A stretch of 17,303 bases of DNA from an uncultured Comamonadaceae bacterium (GTDB lineage: Bacteria > Pseudomonadota > Gammaproteobacteria > Burkholderiales > Burkholderiaceae), in contig CAMLSD010000099.1 in assembly GCA_946482595.1 (NCBI GenBank), positions 1-17,303 of the forward strand, read 5' to 3'. A program made the translations under genes and the position numbers. Below, one piece after another: positions 14,089 through 17,303 of the stretch. Positions within the stretch are counted from its first letter, which is position 1. The number at the start of each line of letters is the position of its first letter. Under the pieces are notes generated by a model. That model was not told where the DNA came from, made no database searches, and saw only the letters and a list, made by a program, of their open reading frames with translations.

Positions 14089-14607
14089 CTACAGGTCGGC
14101 CAGCGGGATGCCGCGACCGGATTCGTCACGCAGCACCATCAGTGCGATCAGGCGGTCCAGCAGGCCGTTGAGTTCCGACAGGTCCTTCGGCGCCAGGCGC
14201 CCGAGGGCATCAGGCAGGATGCCGGCCACCGGTTCGGGCGCAGCTTGGGCAATCAGGCGGCCGGCTTCGGTCAGGAACACGCTGACGGCGCGCTGGTCCT
14301 TCTGGTCGCGTCGCCGCTCCAGCAGGCCCTTGCGCTCGAGCACTTCGACCAGGTTGCTGGCCGTGGCCTGACGGATGCCCAGGGTGCGGGCCAGGGCCGT
14401 GACCCGTTGCCCCGGCGTGGCACGGATGGCCGCCAGGCACCACAACTGGGAGCCGCTCAGGCCGGTAGCATCCTGCACATGCTGAAAATGCTGCTTGATC
14501 GAACGAACGATCAATCGGAAGCTCTGCAGCGCCTGCAGCACCTCGGGTTGCAGGCTGGACGAGGGATTCGGTGTCGGGTGCATGAACGGATGCAGCAGGG
14601 GGGTCAT
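14089..14607 (-). CDS. MarR-family transcriptional regulator
   Basis: This 172-residue protein has the MarR architecture: N-terminal helices, then a winged helix-turn-helix with LSGSQLWCLAAIRATPGQRV (50-69), TALARTLGIRQATASNLVEVLERKGLLER (recognition region) and the wing RRDQKDQRAVSVFLTEAGR. MarR proteins are usually repressors released by phenolic, quinone or oxidant ligands. One cysteine (C57) lies in the winged-helix domain. The start is uncertain: ATG 14607 is used, but GTG 14613 and ATG 14583 are also in frame, and none has a clear ribosome binding site, so translation may be leaderless. It is divergent from the antiporter gene, which it probably controls. A perfect 20-bp dyad occurs inside its own coding sequence at 14495-14514. 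Confidence 0.88.
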   Translation of the reverse strand: MTPLLHPFMHPTPNPSSSLQPEVLQALQSFRLIVRSIKQHFQHVQDATGLSGSQLWCLAAIRATPGQRVTALARTLGIRQATASNLVEVLERKGLLERRRDQKDQRAVSVFLTEAGRLIAQAAPEPVAGILPDALGRLAPKDLSELNGLLDRLIALMVLRDESGRGIPLADL

Positions 14608-14736
14608 TGTCACCGGGCCGGGCCGGCCTGGGCTACCCTCCTAACGCACCGACCCGGGGCCCGTTGACCGCGGCACCGCCGGGGCGCGCCGCAACGACGC
14701 AACAAGAACGATCAGGAAGAAGGAGCAGGCACGACG
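14608..14736. promoter_or_regulatory. Divergent promoter region, MarR gene / antiporter gene
   Basis: These 129 bp must hold promoters in both directions. The part next to the MarR gene is very GC-rich; the part next to the antiporter gene (14695-14736) is A-rich and carries AAGGAG at 14720-14725. GAACGATCA (14706-14714) repeats the right half of the dyad found inside the MarR gene and could be a half-site. No confident -35/-10 pair was found. Confidence 0.35.
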
Positions 14737-15981
14737 ATGCCCAATGAACTGACGCAAGGGCTGTCCTTCATGGACAGCGTGATGTCCTGGCCACCGGTGC
14801 CCGACGCGCTGATGTGGCTGTCCCTGGTGTTGATTGGCGGTGCCCTGGTGGCCGAGGCGGTGTTCCGCTTCCTCGGCCTGCCGCGCATCGTCGGTTATGC
14901 ACTGGCCGGCATGGGCGTGGGCATGGCCGGCTATGGCGTGTCCAGCGGCACCGTGCCCGGTGGCTTGCGCCTGGTGGTCGATCTGGCGCTGGCCCTGCTG
15001 CTGTTCGAGCTGGGTTCACGGGTGCACCTGCGCTGGCTGCGCACCAACCCGTTCCTGCTGGTGACCAGCCTGGCCGAATCCCTGCTGACGTTCACCGCGG
15101 TCTACTTCGTGATGCAGTACATGGGCCTGGACGCCGTCTCGGCCGCGGCCCTGGCGGTGCTCGCGGTGCCGGCCTCGCCAGCGGTGATTGCACGGGTGGC
15201 GTCAGAGTTCGGTGCGGCCGGGCAGGTCACCGAACGGGTGACGCTGATGGCCGCGCTCAACACCTTGTATGGCGTGCTGGCCAGCAAACTGCTGCTGGCC
15301 TGGCTGGACCTCGACCAGGGGCAACCGACGCTGCAGGCCATCGTGCAACCGGTGTATGTGTTCGGTGCGTCGGTCCTGGTGGCCGGCCTGCTGGGGTTTG
15401 CCGTGGCCCGGGTGGCCCGCGGCCTGGACCTGCGCAATGAAAACTCCACCTTGCTGCTGCTCGGGCTGATCGCGCTGGCACTGGCGGTCACCAAGATGTT
15501 CGAGTTGTCGACACTGCTGGTGCCGCTGATGGCCGGGCTGTGGCTGCGCAACACCACCGAGCGGCCCTGGGTCTGGCCTCGCCACTTCGGCACGGCCGGT
15601 GGGGTGCTGGTGCTGATGATGTTCGTCATTGTGGGTTCGTCGTGGTCGGTGCAGAGTCTGGCCGCCGGCGGAGCCATCGCACTGGTGGCCATGGCCGTGC
15701 GTGCACTGGCCAAGGCCGGCGCGGTGCTCACGGTCGGCTGGGCGACGGGCCAGTCCTGGCGCCAGGGGGTCGGGCTGAGCCTGGCGCTCACGCCGCTGTC
15801 GGCCACCGCTCTGGTCATGTATGCCGACCTGCAGGCCTCGCACGCGGGCTTTGCCGCCCAGCTCGCACCCATCGTGCTGAGCTCGATCGCGATCATGGAA
15901 CTGCTGGGCGCGCTGGCCGTGCTGGCCGCGCTGCGCGGTGCCCATGAGATCAACCCCCATCCCAATCCGCGTCGCCTCTGA
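14737..15981 (+). CDS. CPA2-like cation:proton antiporter family membrane protein
   Basis: This 414-residue integral membrane protein has about 12 hydrophobic segments and resembles KefB/NhaS-type transporters: FLGLPRIVGYALAGMGVGM (46-64) in the first repeat, LALALLLFELGSRVHL (83-98) and a C-terminal half with LLVPLMAGLWLRN. It ends soon after the last membrane segment, with no RCK/TrkA-N or other cytoplasmic regulatory domain. The segment that normally carries the ion-binding acid (a D preceded by N or Q) here reads TLMAALNTLYGVLASKLL, with N175-T176 in place of N-D. Transport of a cation is therefore not certain. The ATG at 14737 has AAGGAG 11 bases upstream; ATG 14770 is a weaker alternative. 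It is divergent from the MarR gene and 23 bp upstream of the YbdK-type ligase gene, probably in one operon. Confidence 0.82.
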   Translation: MPNELTQGLSFMDSVMSWPPVPDALMWLSLVLIGGALVAEAVFRFLGLPRIVGYALAGMGVGMAGYGVSSGTVPGGLRLVVDLALALLLFELGSRVHLRWLRTNPFLLVTSLAESLLTFTAVYFVMQYMGLDAVSAAALAVLAVPASPAVIARVASEFGAAGQVTERVTLMAALNTLYGVLASKLLLAWLDLDQGQPTLQAIVQPVYVFGASVLVAGLLGFAVARVARGLDLRNENSTLLLLGLIALALAVTKMFELSTLLVPLMAGLWLRNTTERPWVWPRHFGTAGGVLVLMMFVIVGSSWSVQSLAAGGAIALVAMAVRALAKAGAVLTVGWATGQSWRQGVGLSLALTPLSATALVMYADLQASHAGFAAQLAPIVLSSIAIMELLGALAVLAALRGAHEINPHPNPRRL

Positions 15982-16004
15982 CGTCACCCGAGAGGAGCAC
16001 CTGA

Positions 16005-17132
16005 ATGAGTCTGGAGGCCTTTGCCACCTCACAATCGCTGACGCTGGGCGTGGAGCTGGAACTTGCCATCGTCAACCGACACGACTACGACCTGTCGCCC
16101 AGCGCCGTCGACCTGCTGCGCCTGATGAACAAGCGCAAGATCCCCGGCGACGTGAAGCCCGAGATGACCGACAGCATGATCGAGCTGTCCACCGGCATCT
16201 GCCAGAACCACGACGACGCCCTGTGGCAGTTGCGCGAGATCCGCGACGCGCTGGTCGACTGCGCGCGCAAGCTCAACGTCGGACTGAGCGGCGGCGGCAC
16301 CCATCCGTTCCAGGACTGGAGCGAACGGCGCATCTTCAACACGCCGCGCTTTCACATGCTGTCCGAGCTGTACGGCTACCTGTCCAAGCAGTTCACGATC
16401 TTCGGCCAGCATGTGCACGTGGGCTGTCCCGGGCCCGACGAGGCCCTGGTGCTGCTGCACGGGCTGTCGCGCTACATCCCGCACTTCATCGCGCTGTCGG
16501 CGTCGAGCCCGTACGTGCAGGGCACCGACACCGGCTTCCATTCGGCCCGGCTGAATTCGGTGTTTGCGTTTCCGTTGTCGGGGCGCGCGCCCTTCGTGAC
16601 CACCTGGGACGACTTCGGCGTGTTCTTCGAGAAGATGACCCGCACCGGTGTGGTCCAGAGCATGAAGGACTTCTACTGGGACATCCGGCCCAAGCCCGAG
16701 TTCGGCACGATCGAGGTGCGGGTGCTCGATACCCCGCTGACGATCGAAAAGGCCGCGGCCCTGGCGGCCTACATCCAGTGCGTGGCCAGCTGGCTCACGA
16801 AGGAAAAGCCCTTCACGCTGGCCGAGGACGACTACCTCGTCTACACCTTCAACCGCTTCCAGGCCTGCCGTTTCGGTCCCGAAGGCACCTTTGTCGACCC
16901 CAAGACCGGCGAGCACCGTTCGCTGCGCGAGGACATCCTGGTCACGTTTGCCGCGATCGAGCAGCATGCGATCGACCTGAAGGCCGACGATGCCCTGCGC
17001 TACCTGCGCGCCGACCTGCACCAGCATGGCAACGACGCCACCTGGGCACGCCAGGTGCAGGCCCGTGAACAGCTGCTGCCCGAGGTGGTACGCCAGCAGT
17101 GCCAGCGCTGGAGTGGCGAGCTGGTGGTCTGA
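16005..17132 (+). CDS. ybdK: YbdK-type carboxylate-amine ligase (GCS2 family)
   Basis: This 375-residue protein belongs to glutamate-cysteine ligase family 2. Visible marks are the N-terminal metal/ATP site [11 protein letters not shown] (E17, E19), [14 protein letters not shown] (53-66), SGGGTHPF (95-102), GQHVHVGCP (134-142) and [12 protein letters not shown] (235-246). YbdK of E. coli has weak glutamate-cysteine ligase activity in vitro, and its physiological role is uncertain, so a gamma-glutamyl or related amide ligation is all that can be said. The length is normal for the family. The ATG at 16005 has AGAGGAG seven bases upstream. It is in a tight unit with the antiporter gene. The pairing with a Kef-like transporter is notable because Kef systems are gated by glutathione adducts. 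Confidence 0.92.
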   Translation: MSLEAFATSQSLTLGVELELAIVNRHDYDLSPSAVDLLRLMNKRKIPGDVKPEMTDSMIELSTGICQNHDDALWQLREIRDALVDCARKLNVGLSGGGTHPFQDWSERRIFNTPRFHMLSELYGYLSKQFTIFGQHVHVGCPGPDEALVLLHGLSRYIPHFIALSASSPYVQGTDTGFHSARLNSVFAFPLSGRAPFVTTWDDFGVFFEKMTRTGVVQSMKDFYWDIRPKPEFGTIEVRVLDTPLTIEKAAALAAYIQCVASWLTKEKPFTLAEDDYLVYTFNRFQACRFGPEGTFVDPKTGEHRSLREDILVTFAAIEQHAIDLKADDALRYLRADLHQHGNDATWARQVQAREQLLPEVVRQQCQRWSGELVV

Positions 17133-17151
17133 GGGCAGGCGCGCCACAAGG

Positions 17152-17222
17152 AAACGCCGGGCCGCCCCGAGTTTCCTTGACCCCCACGGGGGGCGGGCCG
17201 GGCGCAGCGCGGCCCTGGGGGC
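17152..17222. repeat. 71-bp direct repeat, copy 1
   Basis: This unit begins AAACGCCGGGCCGCCCC and ends GCGGCCCTGGGGGC, starting 20 bases after the ligase stop. It repeats 81 bp further on with 4 differences in 71 positions. It contains AGTTTCCTTGACCCCC and a CCCCC-ACGG-GGGG-like stem but no T-run. No coding sense is seen. From memory, similar elements are dispersed in Comamonadaceae genomes. Confidence 0.85.
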
Positions 17223-17232
17223 GCTCTCACGC

Positions 17233-17303
17233 AAACGCCGGGCCGCCCCAAGTTTCCTTGACCCCCGCGGGGGGCAGGCCGGGCGCAGCCCGGCCCTGGG
17301 GGC
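17233..17303. repeat. 71-bp direct repeat, copy 2 (reaches the window end)
   Basis: This is the second copy of the unit at 17152-17222, separated from it by 10 bp. Copy 2 has CCCCCGCGGGGGG, a better hairpin core than copy 1. Since it runs to the last base, further copies may follow outside the window. Confidence 0.85.

Noticed and set aside
1..17303. CRISPR arrays, tRNA/rRNA genes, transposase genes, phage or toxin-antitoxin genes
   Set aside because: None seen: the only tandem repeats are the pentamer tract and the 71-bp pair, and all sizeable genes fit metabolic, transport or regulatory families.

Overview
The window is GC-rich and gene-dense. Codon use, GGAGACA-type ribosome binding sites, a Bug-type solute receptor and the dispersed palindromic repeats all suggest a betaproteobacterium of the order Burkholderiales, probably Comamonadaceae or a close relative. 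This placement is an inference from style; no marker gene is present.

Layout. Positions 1-327 are non-coding and hold a composite palindromic repeat. Two minus-strand genes follow: a sulfatase/phosphonate-monoester-hydrolase family enzyme (1355-2923) and, downstream of it, a Bug-family periplasmic binding protein (328-1305). A 98-bp divergent promoter region separates them from an IclR-family regulator (3022-3828, plus). Ten plus-strand genes then run from 3988 to 13855 with short gaps: the two subunits of an iron(II) hydroquinone 1,2-dioxygenase (HapC/HapD, also PnpC/PnpD), a 4-hydroxymuconic semialdehyde dehydrogenase (HapE-like), a maleylacetate reductase (HapF-like), a complete branched-chain-amino-acid-type ABC importer (binding protein, two ATPases, two permeases) and an intradiol dioxygenase of the hydroxyquinol 1,2-dioxygenase type. 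A strong intrinsic terminator lies at 14020-14044. Beyond it are a minus-strand MarR-family regulator, a divergent CPA2-like antiporter and a YbdK-type carboxylate-amine (GCS2) ligase. Two 71-bp direct repeat copies close the window.

How the genes fit together. The ABC system probably imports an aromatic compound. HapCD opens hydroquinone to 4-hydroxymuconic semialdehyde, HapE oxidises this to maleylacetate, and HapF reduces maleylacetate to 3-oxoadipate. The intradiol enzyme would feed hydroxyquinol into the same maleylacetate pool. The 3-oxoadipate CoA-transferase and thiolase are not in the window, and neither is an oxygenase that makes hydroquinone. The divergent sulfatase-like hydrolase is the only nearby candidate for releasing a phenol, which raises the possibility that the locus handles an ester of hydroquinone such as a sulfate. 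That link is a hypothesis.

The pathway chemistry is known from the hap and pnp clusters. What looks less familiar is the packaging: an IclR regulator instead of LysR, a built-in ABC importer, an adjacent sulfatase-like enzyme with a valine in its activation motif, and a pentanucleotide repeat in front of the binding-protein gene.
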